From positions 1,170,395 through 1,234,394 of the forward strand of contig NZ_FORH01000001.1 in the NCBI RefSeq assembly GCF_900113955.1: 64,000 nt of DNA. Direction: 5' to 3'. The notes below the pieces were generated by a model. That model did no database searches. It had not been told where the DNA came from and saw only the letters and a list, made by a program, of their open reading frames with translations. How positions within the stretch are numbered: position 1 is the first letter of the stretch; each line of letters opens with the position of its first letter. Positions 1-7,892 of the stretch are shown piece after piece. Position numbers and translations under genes: made by a program. The DNA is from Celeribacter neptunius (GTDB lineage Bacteria > Pseudomonadota > Alphaproteobacteria > Rhodobacterales > Rhodobacteraceae).

Positions 1-148
1 CCCAGGGGCTGAGCCGGTCGGGCCAGGGCCGCTCCCGTACCAGCTCTGCATAGGTCTCGCGCGAGCCCATGCGGCTCTGAACGCGCTTCACCGCATCGGA
101 AAAGGCGATATCGCTGGGGGTCGGTTCGTCACGCACAGGCCACCTCAC
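1..148 (-). CDS. Pyridoxamine 5'-phosphate oxidase-like protein (N-terminal part)
   Basis: The 5' end of a minus-strand gene runs off the left edge. The readable peptide contains [20 protein letters not shown], which resembles the start of FMN-binding split-barrel (PNPOx-like) proteins of the general stress/oxidoreductase type. A GTG at 146-148 overlaps the TGA of the upstream DUF1348 gene (GTGA), suggesting translational coupling; a second GTG at 134-136 would also serve. It would be the third gene of an operon with the DUF1348 and AhpD-like genes. Function beyond flavin binding cannot be judged because the domain is cut off. Confidence 0.6.
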   Translation of the reverse strand, partial: MRWPVRDEPTPSDIAFSDAVKRVQSRMGSRETYAELVRERPWPDRLSPW

Positions 149-609
149 AACCCGAGATCGCTGAGACCGGGATGGTCGTCCGGGCGCCGCCCCTGCGGCC
201 AATGGAACAGGCGGTCTTCTTGGGCGATCTTCAGATCGTTGATCGAGGCGATGCGGCGTTCCATCAGCCCTTCGGCGTTGAATTGCCAGTTCTCATTGCC
301 ATAGGCGCGAAACCATTGCCCGGCCGCGTCCCGCCATTCATAGGCAAAGCGCACGGCGATGCGATTTTCGGTATAGGCCCAGAGCTCCTTGATCAGGCGA
401 TAGTCGCGCTCGCGCTGCCATTTCGCGGTGAGAAACGTCACGATTGCCTCGCGCCCCAGCAAGAACTCGGAGCGGTTGCGCCAGAGCGAGTCGACCGTGT
501 AGGCCAGCGCGACCTTCTCGGCATCGCGGCTGTTCCAGCCATCTTCGGCCAGCCGGACCTTTTCGGCGGCGCTCTCACGGGTGAACGGGGGACAGGGCGG
601 ACGGGTCAT
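145..609 (-). CDS. DUF1348 / NTF2-like (SnoaL-fold) protein
   Basis: This 154-residue protein matches the DUF1348 group of nuclear transport factor 2-like proteins. The pattern '[18 protein letters not shown]', the tryptophan-rich core ([30 protein letters not shown]) and '[11 protein letters not shown]' are characteristic of the family. A Shine-Dalgarno GGAG lies six bases upstream of the ATG at 609. It sits between the AhpD-like gene upstream and the PNPOx-like gene downstream, all on the minus strand, and is probably co-transcribed. The family has a small alpha+beta barrel and no established reaction, so only a fold-level call is justified. The neighbourhood suggests detoxification or stress metabolism (inference). 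Confidence 0.85.
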   Translation of the reverse strand: MTRPPCPPFTRESAAEKVRLAEDGWNSRDAEKVALAYTVDSLWRNRSEFLLGREAIVTFLTAKWQRERDYRLIKELWAYTENRIAVRFAYEWRDAAGQWFRAYGNENWQFNAEGLMERRIASINDLKIAQEDRLFHWPQGRRPDDHPGLSDLGL

Positions 610-738
610 GGAATTCTCCGGAATTGAAAGAAAAAGCGGCGGGAAGCGTGAGGGGGATTGCGCTTCCCGCCAGAGATGCAGCTCTGCGTATCAGGAGCCA
701 GACAGGGGTGCAGAGCTGCCAGGGACTTCGAGAGAGGC

Positions 739-1296
739 TCAGGCCGCCGCTTCGCGACGCACCGGCACGACCGGGAAATCGATATCGGTCTTGGCCGCCT
801 CGTTGAGGTAATTGGTCAGCACATTGAGCGCGACATGCAGCACGATCTCGAGGATCTGATCGGGCTCGTAGCCGGCCTCCGTGAGGCTCTTGAACGCCGC
901 ATCGGACACCCGACCGCGGGTCTCGGCCACGGCGACGGCAAATCGCACCGCCACATCGGCCTTGGCATCGAGCGAGGTGCCGTCGCGGTTGGCGGCCATC
1001 TCCTCGGCGCTCAGCCCGGCCAGATGCGTGCCGATATAGCTATGCGCCGACAGGCAATAGCTGCAGCCATTGACCTGGGCGATGGCCAGCGCGATCCGCT
1101 CGCGCGTCTGCGCCGGAAGCCGGCCCTTGCCCAATGCGCCGGAGAGGCCGAGATAGCCTTCGAGCGCCGCCGGGCTGTTGGCGATGAGGCGGAACATATT
1201 GGGGACGGAGCCGAGCTGGCTCTGCACCGCTTCAAGAAGCGGACGGGCGGCCTCGGGTGCCTCTGCAATGCTGGCTGGGGTATGAATGCGCGACAT
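739..1296 (-). CDS. Carboxymuconolactone decarboxylase/AhpD-like peroxidase-related protein
   Basis: The 185-residue product carries the AhpD-type motif C78-S-Y-C81-L-S-A-H85, a Cys-x2-Cys-x3-His redox site used by alkylhydroperoxidase D and related CMD-family proteins. The start at 1296 is preferred over upstream in-frame starts because it has an AAGGAAA ribosome site and begins directly with the family's N-terminus (MSRIHTP). The gene is divergent from a LysR-type regulator, 130 bp away, which probably controls it together with the DUF1348 and PNPOx-like genes. It could reduce organic peroxides or act on a small aromatic substrate; the substrate is not visible from sequence. Confidence 0.85.
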   Translation of the reverse strand: MSRIHTPASIAEAPEAARPLLEAVQSQLGSVPNMFRLIANSPAALEGYLGLSGALGKGRLPAQTRERIALAIAQVNGCSYCLSAHSYIGTHLAGLSAEEMAANRDGTSLDAKADVAVRFAVAVAETRGRVSDAAFKSLTEAGYEPDQILEIVLHVALNVLTNYLNEAAKTDIDFPVVPVRREAAA

Positions 1297-1426
1297 GTTT
1301 CTGTTTCCTTCTGCGTGCGGGGGGACTGCTGAGCGCCCCGCGTTTCCTTGTGACAGACAGATAGAGACTTCCACATTCATTCAGTATACCATCACATCTA
1401 GAACCAGCCTTCCGGATTTTGGAAAT

Positions 1427-2335
1427 ATGACCGATCGTTTCGACGCCATGACCCTGTTTGCCGCCGCGGCCGAGGCCGGCTCGCTTTCCGGCGCCGCCCG
1501 GGCACGCGGCATTCCGCTGGCCACGGTCAGCCGCAAGATCTCCGATCTCGAACAGCATCTCGGCACCACCTTGTTTCAACGCGGCGCGCGCGGGCTGAGC
1601 CTCACCGACGCCGGGCAGAGCTATCTCACCGCCACACGGCAGATCCTCGACGATCTGCAACAGGCCGAGGACAGCGCCCGCGGCGCCTATTCGGCCCCGC
1701 GCGGGAGCCTCACCATCACCACGCCGATCGTCTTCGGACGGCTGCATATGGTGCCGGTGATCTCGGAGTTTCTCGGCGCCTTCCCCGAGGTCGATATCAG
1801 GCTGGTGCAGACCGACCAGCCGGTGAACCTGTTCGAGGACCGGATCGATCTGGCGCTGCGGATCGGCAATCTGCCGGACAGCAGCCTGATCGCGCGCCGT
1901 CTTGGCGCTCTGCGGCTGATCACCTGTGCCAGCCCGGAGTATTTGGCGCAGCGCGGCACACCCGAGACGCCGGAGGATCTGGCCGGCCATTGCTGCATCA
2001 CCTTCGGCGATCTGATGTCGCCGGAGCGCTGGCGTTTCGGCACGACCAAGGACAGCCCGACGGTCGCGATCACCACCCGGCTCACCGTCAACACGGCGGA
2101 GGCGGCGCTGGACGCCGCGCGCTGTCGGCTGGGGATCACCCGGGTGCTGTCCTATCAGGCCGCTGAGGGCATTCGCGCCGGCGAACTGACCCGGCTGTTG
2201 CGGCGCTACGAACCCGATCCCTGGCCGGTGCACCTGCTCTATCCGAACCACGGCATCGTGCCGCAGAAACTCCGGGCCTTTCTCGATTTCGCCACGCCAC
2301 GGCTGACCCAGCGCCTGCAGGCCCTGCCGATTTGA
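1427..2335 (+). CDS. LysR-family transcriptional regulator
   Basis: This 302-residue protein has a LysR winged helix at residues about 1-60 (DAMTLFAAAAEAGSLSGAAR, then the recognition helix region PLATVSRKISDLEQHLG), followed by a type 2 periplasmic-binding-like effector domain from about residue 90. The ATG at 1427 starts exactly at the canonical N-terminus MTDRFDAM. It diverges from the AhpD-like operon, the usual arrangement for a LysR regulator of its neighbour. The closest general resemblance is to the LysR subgroup that controls quinone or aldehyde reductases, but the effector is not known. Confidence 0.9.
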   Translation: MTDRFDAMTLFAAAAEAGSLSGAARARGIPLATVSRKISDLEQHLGTTLFQRGARGLSLTDAGQSYLTATRQILDDLQQAEDSARGAYSAPRGSLTITTPIVFGRLHMVPVISEFLGAFPEVDIRLVQTDQPVNLFEDRIDLALRIGNLPDSSLIARRLGALRLITCASPEYLAQRGTPETPEDLAGHCCITFGDLMSPERWRFGTTKDSPTVAITTRLTVNTAEAALDAARCRLGITRVLSYQAAEGIRAGELTRLLRRYEPDPWPVHLLYPNHGIVPQKLRAFLDFATPRLTQRLQALPI

Positions 2336-2511
2336 ACTGCGCCGGTTTGAATCCGAGCAACACACTGCGCGCAAACCTTTGGCATTCCTGCCGGAGTGCC
2401 GTAGACTTGCCAAAGCTGGCCCGCTTAACGGACCGGTAAAGAAAATTGGTTAACGAATTCAAGACCCCGCCGGGCACCCCGCCCCAAAGCCTGAAGAGCA
2501 CCGACCGCGAC

Positions 2512-3906
2512 ATGCAGCATTCCCCGCGCCGCCCGACCCTTTCCCGCCGCCTCCGCCTCATCGGCGTGTTCTGCGCGGTCGGCGGCCTCATGGCCGGTTG
2601 CATGGCACCGCCGCAACAGACGGCAAGCTCGGCCCGGGCCGCCCCGGTGACGCTCGATCTGCCACCGATGAAACTCTTTGACGACCGCCCGGCGCAGCCG
2701 AGCCGGCGCAGCAATGCCTCGATCGCCCGGGATTTTCTCGACCTGTCCTTTGCGCTGGAGACCGGCGCGCAGCTCGACCGCTTCACCCGCTTCGAAGGCC
2801 CGATCACCCTGCGCGTCACCGGCGAGCGCATTCCCGCCTCGCTCAATCACGATCTCGGCCGCCTGCTGGCCCGGTTTGAGACAGAGGCCGGCATCGACAT
2901 CACCCGGGTTTCCCCCTCTGAGCAGGCTTCGATCACCATCGAGACGGTCACCCATCAGGAGCTCGCCCGCCGCGCGCCCAACACCGCCTGTATCGTGGTG
3001 CCGAATATTTCCGGCTGGGAGGAGTTCAAACGCGCCCGCCGTGCCGAGCTGAGCTGGACCCAGGTCGAGACCCGCGAAAAACTGTCGATCTTCATCCCGG
3101 AAAATGTCGCGCCGCAGGAGATCCGCGATTGCCTGCACGAGGAACTGGCCCAGGCGCTGGGGCCCCTGAACGACCTCTACCGTCTGGCCGACACGGTGTT
3201 CAACGACGACAATATCCACTCGGTGCTGACGCCCTTCGACATGCTGGTGCTGCGCGCCACCTATGACCCGGCGCTGCGGTCCGGGATGCGCCGCGCCGAC
3301 GTGGCCGCCGCCCTGCCCGGCATTCTCGACCGGATCCACCCGGCCGGGCGCGGTGGCGCCTCCGAAAGCGTGCGCCCGACGCCGCGACTCTGGGGGGACG
3401 CGGTGCTCACCGCCATGGATGAGGGCAATCTCGCGCTGCGCCACCGCGCCGCGGCCACCGCCGTCGCCATTGCGCAGGATCAGGGCTGGACGGACGCCCG
3501 CGCCGGGTTTTCCTGGTTTCTCCTGGGCCGTCTGGCCGTCGCCTCGGACCGGGCCGAGGCGCATTTTGCCCTGAACGAGGCCTATCGCCTCTACAGCGCC
3601 AGTCCCGAGACCCGCTTTCACGCCGCCCATGTGGCGATGCAGCTTGCCGCGCTCGCGCTCTCCGAAGGTCAGAACGAGGAGGCCTACCGGTTCTCCTCCG
3701 GCGCCATCGATGCCGCGCGCGACGCGGAAAACGCCGCGCTTCTGGCGTCCCTCATGCTGACCGAGGCCGAGGCGCTTTCGAAATTGGGGCGGGTGAGCGA
3801 GGCACAGTCGCTTCGGCTCGACAGTCTCGGCTGGGCACGTTATGGCTTTGGCTCGGATGAAGAGGTCCGGGCCCGGGCGGCCGAGATCACCGCGCTGGCG
3901 CGCTAG
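2512..3906 (+). CDS. DUF2927 domain-containing lipoprotein
   Basis: The 464-residue protein begins with a basic, hydrophobic signal sequence ending in the lipobox LMAGC (Cys at about residue 30), so it is predicted to be lipidated and envelope-anchored. The middle part, residues about 70-270, matches the DUF2927 region (DFLDLSFALETG, LRVTGERIP, DCLHEELAQALG). The C-terminal third is alpha-helical and Ala/Leu/Glu-rich and looks like degenerate TPR-type helices. The ATG at 2512 is chosen over a TTG at 2446 because it leaves the signal peptide at the N-terminus. DUF2927 proteins are frequent in Rhodobacteraceae; no activity is established. Confidence 0.8.
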   Translation: MQHSPRRPTLSRRLRLIGVFCAVGGLMAGCMAPPQQTASSARAAPVTLDLPPMKLFDDRPAQPSRRSNASIARDFLDLSFALETGAQLDRFTRFEGPITLRVTGERIPASLNHDLGRLLARFETEAGIDITRVSPSEQASITIETVTHQELARRAPNTACIVVPNISGWEEFKRARRAELSWTQVETREKLSIFIPENVAPQEIRDCLHEELAQALGPLNDLYRLADTVFNDDNIHSVLTPFDMLVLRATYDPALRSGMRRADVAAALPGILDRIHPAGRGGASESVRPTPRLWGDAVLTAMDEGNLALRHRAAATAVAIAQDQGWTDARAGFSWFLLGRLAVASDRAEAHFALNEAYRLYSASPETRFHAAHVAMQLAALALSEGQNEEAYRFSSGAIDAARDAENAALLASLMLTEAEALSKLGRVSEAQSLRLDSLGWARYGFGSDEEVRARAAEITALAR

Positions 3907-3980
3907 GGGATCGTGAGGGTGCCCACCCGGCCACAGGAGGGGCTGCCCCGCACAGGGGACGGCGCCACGAGGGAGAGACT

Positions 3981-4145
3981 ATGATCGGGTTGGTTCTGAC
4001 CTTTCTGGGCGGTATTTGGGGCTGGCGACTGGCCGCAAAGCGCAATGGCAACCGCGCCGACAAGCTGCAATACATGGTGGTCTACGGGTTGATTTTCGGC
4101 CTCGTCGGCTTGTTCCTCGGCGTGCTCGTGGACCGGATGGTGTAA
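3981..4145 (+). CDS. Small two-helix membrane protein (54 aa)
   Basis: An ATG at 3981 follows a good GAGGGAGAG ribosome site and opens a 54-codon frame ending in TAA. The peptide has two hydrophobic segments, residues about 2-16 (IGLVLTFLGGIWGW) and about 32-50 (VVYGLIFGLVGLFLGVLV), separated by a short basic loop rich in Arg, Lys and Asn. It lies between the DUF2927 gene and the VWA gene on the same strand with short gaps, so it is probably co-transcribed with the latter. I recognise no named family. Good coding features and the strong ribosome site support it being real. Confidence 0.7.
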   Translation: MIGLVLTFLGGIWGWRLAAKRNGNRADKLQYMVVYGLIFGLVGLFLGVLVDRMV

Positions 4146-4175
4146 CGCCAGAGATGATCTGGCCCGGAGGCTCCG

Positions 4176-5360
4176 ATGTTCCTGCCCTTCTTCGAGAATT
4201 TGCGACAGGATGGCGTGCCGGTCTCGCTGCGCGAATTTCTGGCCTTTCTCGAAGCGATGCAGGCGGGTCTCGCCACCTATGACATCGAAGGTTTCTATGT
4301 CCTCGCCCGCGCCACCATGGTCAAGGACGAGCGTCATCTCGACCGGTTCGACCGGTCCTTTTCCCGGACATTCAAAGGGCTTGAAGAGATCTCTTCGGAG
4401 GCTGTCTTCGAAGCGCTCGCGCTGCCCGAAGACTGGCTGCGCAAGGAGATGGAAAAGCATCTCAGCCCGGAGGAAATGGCCGAGATCAAGGCCATGGGCG
4501 GGTTCGATAAGCTGATCGAAACGCTGAAAAAACGGCTCGAGGAACAGAAAGGCCGGCATCAGGGCGGCAACAAATGGATCGGCACCGGCGGCACATCGCC
4601 CTTCGGCGCCTATGGCTACAATCCCGAGGGCGTGCGGATCGGCCAGGACAAGTCGCGTCATCGACGCGCCGTAAAAGTCTGGGACAAGCGCGAATTCCGC
4701 AATCTCGACGACACGGTCGAACTGGGCACCCGCAATATCAAACTGGCGATGAAACGGCTCAGGAAATGGGCGCGCTCGGGGGCACATGAAGAGCTCGACC
4801 TCGACGGCACGATCCGCTCCACCGCCGAACATGGCTATCTCGATGTCCAGACCCGGCCCGAGCGCCATAATGCGGTGAAAGTGCTGATGTTCTTCGACGT
4901 CGGCGGCTCGATGGACGATCATATCAAAGTGGTCGAGGAACTGTTCTCGGCGGCACGATCAGAGTTCAAACATCTGGAATATTACTATTTCCACAATTGC
5001 CTCTATGAAGGCGTCTGGCGCGACAATGCCCGGCGCTGGGGCGAAAAGATCCCCACCCATGAAGTGATGAACACCTATGGCAAGGATTACAAAGTGATCT
5101 TTGTCGGCGACGCCTCGATGTCGCCCTATGAGATCGCCATCCCGGGGGGCGCCAGCGAGCATTGGAACGAAGAGGCCGGACAGGTCTGGCTTGCCCGCGC
5201 CCGCGCCAACTGGCCGGAGCATCTCTGGCTCAACCCCGTGCCGGAGAGCCATTGGACCTACACGCAATCCATCGCCATGATCCGCGAGATTTTCGAGGAT
5301 CGCATGGTGCCGATGACGCTCGAGGGGTTGGAGCGCGGCATGAAGATCCTGGGCAAATAG
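4176..5360 (+). CDS. VWA domain-containing protein (CoxE-like)
   Basis: This 394-residue cytoplasmic protein has a von Willebrand A domain in its C-terminal half with the metal-ion site D241-V-G-G-S245 (DxGxS). The N-terminal half (residues 1-200) is helical and charged and resembles the CoxE-like/VWA-associated region. Such proteins usually work with a MoxR-type AAA ATPase as metal-insertion or complex-remodelling chaperones, but no MoxR gene is present nearby, so the partner must be encoded elsewhere. A GGAGG ribosome site precedes the ATG at 4176. The call on the domain is firm; the biological role is inference. Confidence 0.85.
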   Translation: MFLPFFENLRQDGVPVSLREFLAFLEAMQAGLATYDIEGFYVLARATMVKDERHLDRFDRSFSRTFKGLEEISSEAVFEALALPEDWLRKEMEKHLSPEEMAEIKAMGGFDKLIETLKKRLEEQKGRHQGGNKWIGTGGTSPFGAYGYNPEGVRIGQDKSRHRRAVKVWDKREFRNLDDTVELGTRNIKLAMKRLRKWARSGAHEELDLDGTIRSTAEHGYLDVQTRPERHNAVKVLMFFDVGGSMDDHIKVVEELFSAARSEFKHLEYYYFHNCLYEGVWRDNARRWGEKIPTHEVMNTYGKDYKVIFVGDASMSPYEIAIPGGASEHWNEEAGQVWLARARANWPEHLWLNPVPESHWTYTQSIAMIREIFEDRMVPMTLEGLERGMKILGK

Positions 5361-5453
5361 CTGCCCGCAATCGTCCGGCCAATCCGCTCAGACCGCGACA
5401 GAAAATTCACGCTTTTGCGTTAAAGTCCACGTGAGCCAGATTTCGAAGAGACC

Positions 5454-5858
5454 ATGATCAAAAGCCTGAAACGCCTCTGGGCCGCCGCCCCTGTCGCCAC
5501 CGCGATCCTTTTGGTCGCCACGCTGTTCATGGCCGGGTTCGGGCTTCGCCTGGCGCTGCATGCCTGGCTCTGGCGCGCGCATCCGCCGCGCGAAGAGATG
5601 CTCGCCCCCTGGATGACCCCCGGCTTTGTCGCGCACAACTGGCACCTGCCGCGCGAAGTGATGATCGAGGGGCTCGCCCTGCCCGAGGCGCCGCCCAAGA
5701 AACGCATGTCGCTGAAAGAGATCGCCGATGAGATGGGCATCCCGGAAGCGGAGCTGATGCAGCGGGTACAGGATACGATCGACAGCTATCGCGCCGCGCA
5801 CCCGCCCCCCCTGACCGGCGAACCCATGACCGGCGCGGAAGGGCGGCACGATGAGTGA
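5454..5858 (+). CDS. Hypothetical single-pass membrane protein
   Basis: The 134-residue product has one N-terminal membrane helix (residues about 12-35, VATAILLVATLFMAGFGLRL) and a Pro/Glu-rich soluble tail. The stretch KEIADEMGIPEAELMQRVQDTI looks like a helix-turn-helix-like or small helical element, perhaps for protein contact. Its last codons overlap the ATG of the following DedA gene (ATG at 5851, TGA at 5856), so the two are translationally coupled. No named family is recognised; a joint envelope role with the DedA protein is plausible. Confidence 0.75.
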   Translation: MIKSLKRLWAAAPVATAILLVATLFMAGFGLRLALHAWLWRAHPPREEMLAPWMTPGFVAHNWHLPREVMIEGLALPEAPPKKRMSLKEIADEMGIPEAELMQRVQDTIDSYRAAHPPPLTGEPMTGAEGRHDE

Positions 5859-6528
5859 GAGCATTTTCAATGCCGTCACCGCCTATGGCGTCTGGGGTGT
5901 CGTGATCTCGGCTTTTCTCTCCTGCCTCCTGGTGCCGATCCCGACCTCGCTGATGATGCTGGCCGCCGGCGCGCTGGCCGCCGCCGGAGATCTCGCGCCC
6001 TTGCCGCTGATTGCCGGGGCCTTCACGGGCGCGGTGCTGGGCGATCAGGCGGGTTACGCGCTCGGACGACGGGCCGGACCGCCAGTGCTCGCCTGGCTCA
6101 ACCGCTCTGCGACCCGGCGCAAGGTGATCTCACGGGCGGAAAAGATGGTCGATGCCCATGGCGGCATGGGCGTGTTCTTCTCCACCTGGCTGTTCGCGCC
6201 CCTGGGGCCCTATGTGAACATCGTCTCGGGGGCGACGCGCCTCTCATGGCTGCGGTTCAGCCTGGCCGATATCGCCGGTGAAGCCATCTGGGTGAATGCC
6301 TATGTCTGGATCGGCTATGCCTTTGCCGCCAATATTGCCGAAATTTCACAGATGATGAGCGACATCATCGGCATTCTGGTGGCCGGCGCCGTGGGGCTGG
6401 CCGCTCTCTCTTGGGCCATTGCTGCGCTTCGGGCACAACGCGCCCTGACCGTGCCGGCCATGTCCCCTGCGCAGTCCTCTTCCCTGACCTCCGAGACGGT
6501 GAAGGCACAGGATGCGCTGGCCGAGTAG
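5851..6528 (+). CDS. DedA family (SNARE-associated) membrane protein
   Basis: The 225-residue protein has the DedA/VTT architecture: re-entrant and membrane segments from residue about 10, the conserved GDQAGYALGRRAG region near residue 68, a downstream 'FFSTWLFAPLGPYVNIVSGATRLSWLRF' type motif, and a final pair of helices. DedA proteins are inner-membrane transporters or scramblases of polyprenyl phosphates or phospholipids that support membrane-potential homeostasis. It overlaps the preceding hypothetical gene by eight bases. Substrate specificity within the family is not resolvable here. Confidence 0.85.
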   Translation: MSESIFNAVTAYGVWGVVISAFLSCLLVPIPTSLMMLAAGALAAAGDLAPLPLIAGAFTGAVLGDQAGYALGRRAGPPVLAWLNRSATRRKVISRAEKMVDAHGGMGVFFSTWLFAPLGPYVNIVSGATRLSWLRFSLADIAGEAIWVNAYVWIGYAFAANIAEISQMMSDIIGILVAGAVGLAALSWAIAALRAQRALTVPAMSPAQSSSLTSETVKAQDALAE

Positions 6529-6570
6529 ATTGCCTCTTACAACCGCGCGAAATACCCCCATATTCACATC

Positions 6571-7251
6571 ATGTTGAAATTCACACCGCTCCTTCTCGCC
6601 CTGATCTGGGGCCTCGCCATGTACCGGTTTTCCGCCTGGCGCACGCTGCGCGAACTGGAAGCCCGCTCGAGCGAGCTGGCCGACCCGAAGCTCACCCGCG
6701 TCTTTGCCCGGCTGGCCGAGGCGTTGGATCTGCCGCGGGTGCGGGTGTTTCTCTACGAGGTCGAGCCGGTGAACGGGCTCGCCGCGCCCGATGGCAAGGT
6801 CTATATCACCCGTGGGTTCTACGAGAAATTCCGTCAGGGCCAGATCAGCGACGATGAAATGGCCTCGGTGATCGCACATGAGCTGGGCCATGTGGCGCTT
6901 GGCCATTCGAAACGCCGGATGATCGATTTCTCCGGCCAGAACGCGCTGCGCACCGCGCTCGCCATGGTGCTGTCGCGCTTCCTGCCCGGGATCGGCGCCT
7001 ATCTCGCCGGTTGGCTGACCAATATGCTCGCCGCAAAACTGTCGCGCAATGATGAATACGAGGCCGATGCCTATGCCACCGCGCTTTTGATCAAGGCCGG
7101 GATCGGCACCGCGCCGCAGAAATCCCTGTTCGAGAAACTGCCGCATCTGACCGGGGCGCATGGCGCCTCGATGCCGGCCTGGCTGATGAGTCACCCGAAG
7201 ACCGAGGAGCGGATCAGGGCGATCGAGGCGAATGAAGCAAAGTGGGGCTGA
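6571..7251 (+). CDS. M48 family metallopeptidase
   Basis: The 226-residue protein carries the zinc site H103-E-L-G-H107 and the downstream NDEYEADAYA segment that supplies the third ligand, both typical of M48 (HtpX/Ste24/BepA-type) peptidases. An N-terminal hydrophobic segment (residues 5-20) could be a membrane anchor or signal peptide, and a second hydrophobic stretch follows near residues 130-150. It is shorter than HtpX and lacks TPR repeats, so it is a compact M48C-like enzyme. It probably degrades or processes membrane or periplasmic proteins. Confidence 0.85.
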   Translation: MLKFTPLLLALIWGLAMYRFSAWRTLRELEARSSELADPKLTRVFARLAEALDLPRVRVFLYEVEPVNGLAAPDGKVYITRGFYEKFRQGQISDDEMASVIAHELGHVALGHSKRRMIDFSGQNALRTALAMVLSRFLPGIGAYLAGWLTNMLAAKLSRNDEYEADAYATALLIKAGIGTAPQKSLFEKLPHLTGAHGASMPAWLMSHPKTEERIRAIEANEAKWG

Positions 7252-7333
7252 GATGGGCATGAGGTGACCCGCCGCGCTGGCTTTCGGGCCGCCGCCCATG
7301 CCCGACGCAAAGCCGACGAAAGTCCGACGGAAA

Positions 7334-7882
7334 TCAGACAGCGCTGGCGAGCGCCTTGCCCAATTTCGGCAACCGCGCCTTTTTCATCAGCCGCCGCGTG
7401 TCCCAGGCCTCGCCGGAAAGACGTTCCGCCTCTTGCCGAACGGCTTCCACCACCGCACCAACCTGATCCGGATGATCCGACCAGAGCCGCCAGAGAAACC
7501 CGTCCGGGTCCCAGCGCTCCAACCCTTCCTCAGAGAGAACATGGCGGGGAAAATCCTGCGCATTCATCGTCACGATCGCCTCGGCACCACCGGCGATGGC
7601 AGCCGCCAGAACATGGATGTCGTTTTCGTCTTTCAGATAAAGACGCGCCTCCAAGCCCTTGTGTTCCTTGACTTCTGCCTTCGGAAAGGCGGCGCGGGTC
7701 AGCGCCACTTCGCTGCGGGCCTGCGCCTCGCCGGCGGGGCCGAGCTTGCGTGCCGCGCGGGCCCATTCCTCGAGGATGCGCGCCGACCACAGGGGCGTGT
7801 AGAGGCCGCGTTTTGCGACGCCCAGAAGCACTTCGCGCATCACCGTCGGATAGAGCACGCAGGCATCGAGCAGGATCTTCAC
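7334..7882 (-). CDS. RSP_2648-type PIN domain protein
   Basis: The 182-residue protein begins MKILLDACVLYP, giving the first PIN-domain acidic residue (D6), and continues with conserved acidic positions (EEWARAARKLG, KDENDIHVLAAAI). PIN domains are Mg-dependent RNases. This protein resembles the group named after Rhodobacter sphaeroides RSP_2648, which neighbours an RNA methyltransferase (RSP_2647) exactly as here. No antitoxin-sized gene adjoins it, so it does not look like a simple VapBC toxin. Its start lies 10 bases after the stop of the methyltransferase gene, indicating co-transcription. Confidence 0.85.
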   Translation of the reverse strand: MKILLDACVLYPTVMREVLLGVAKRGLYTPLWSARILEEWARAARKLGPAGEAQARSEVALTRAAFPKAEVKEHKGLEARLYLKDENDIHVLAAAIAGGAEAIVTMNAQDFPRHVLSEEGLERWDPDGFLWRLWSDHPDQVGAVVEAVRQEAERLSGEAWDTRRLMKKARLPKLGKALASAV

Positions 7883-7892
7883 GAGCCAGCCC

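Noticed and set aside
7334-7882. VapC-type toxin of a toxin-antitoxin pair
   Set aside because: There is no small antitoxin gene; the neighbour is a full-size RNA methyltransferase, and the protein is longer than typical VapC.
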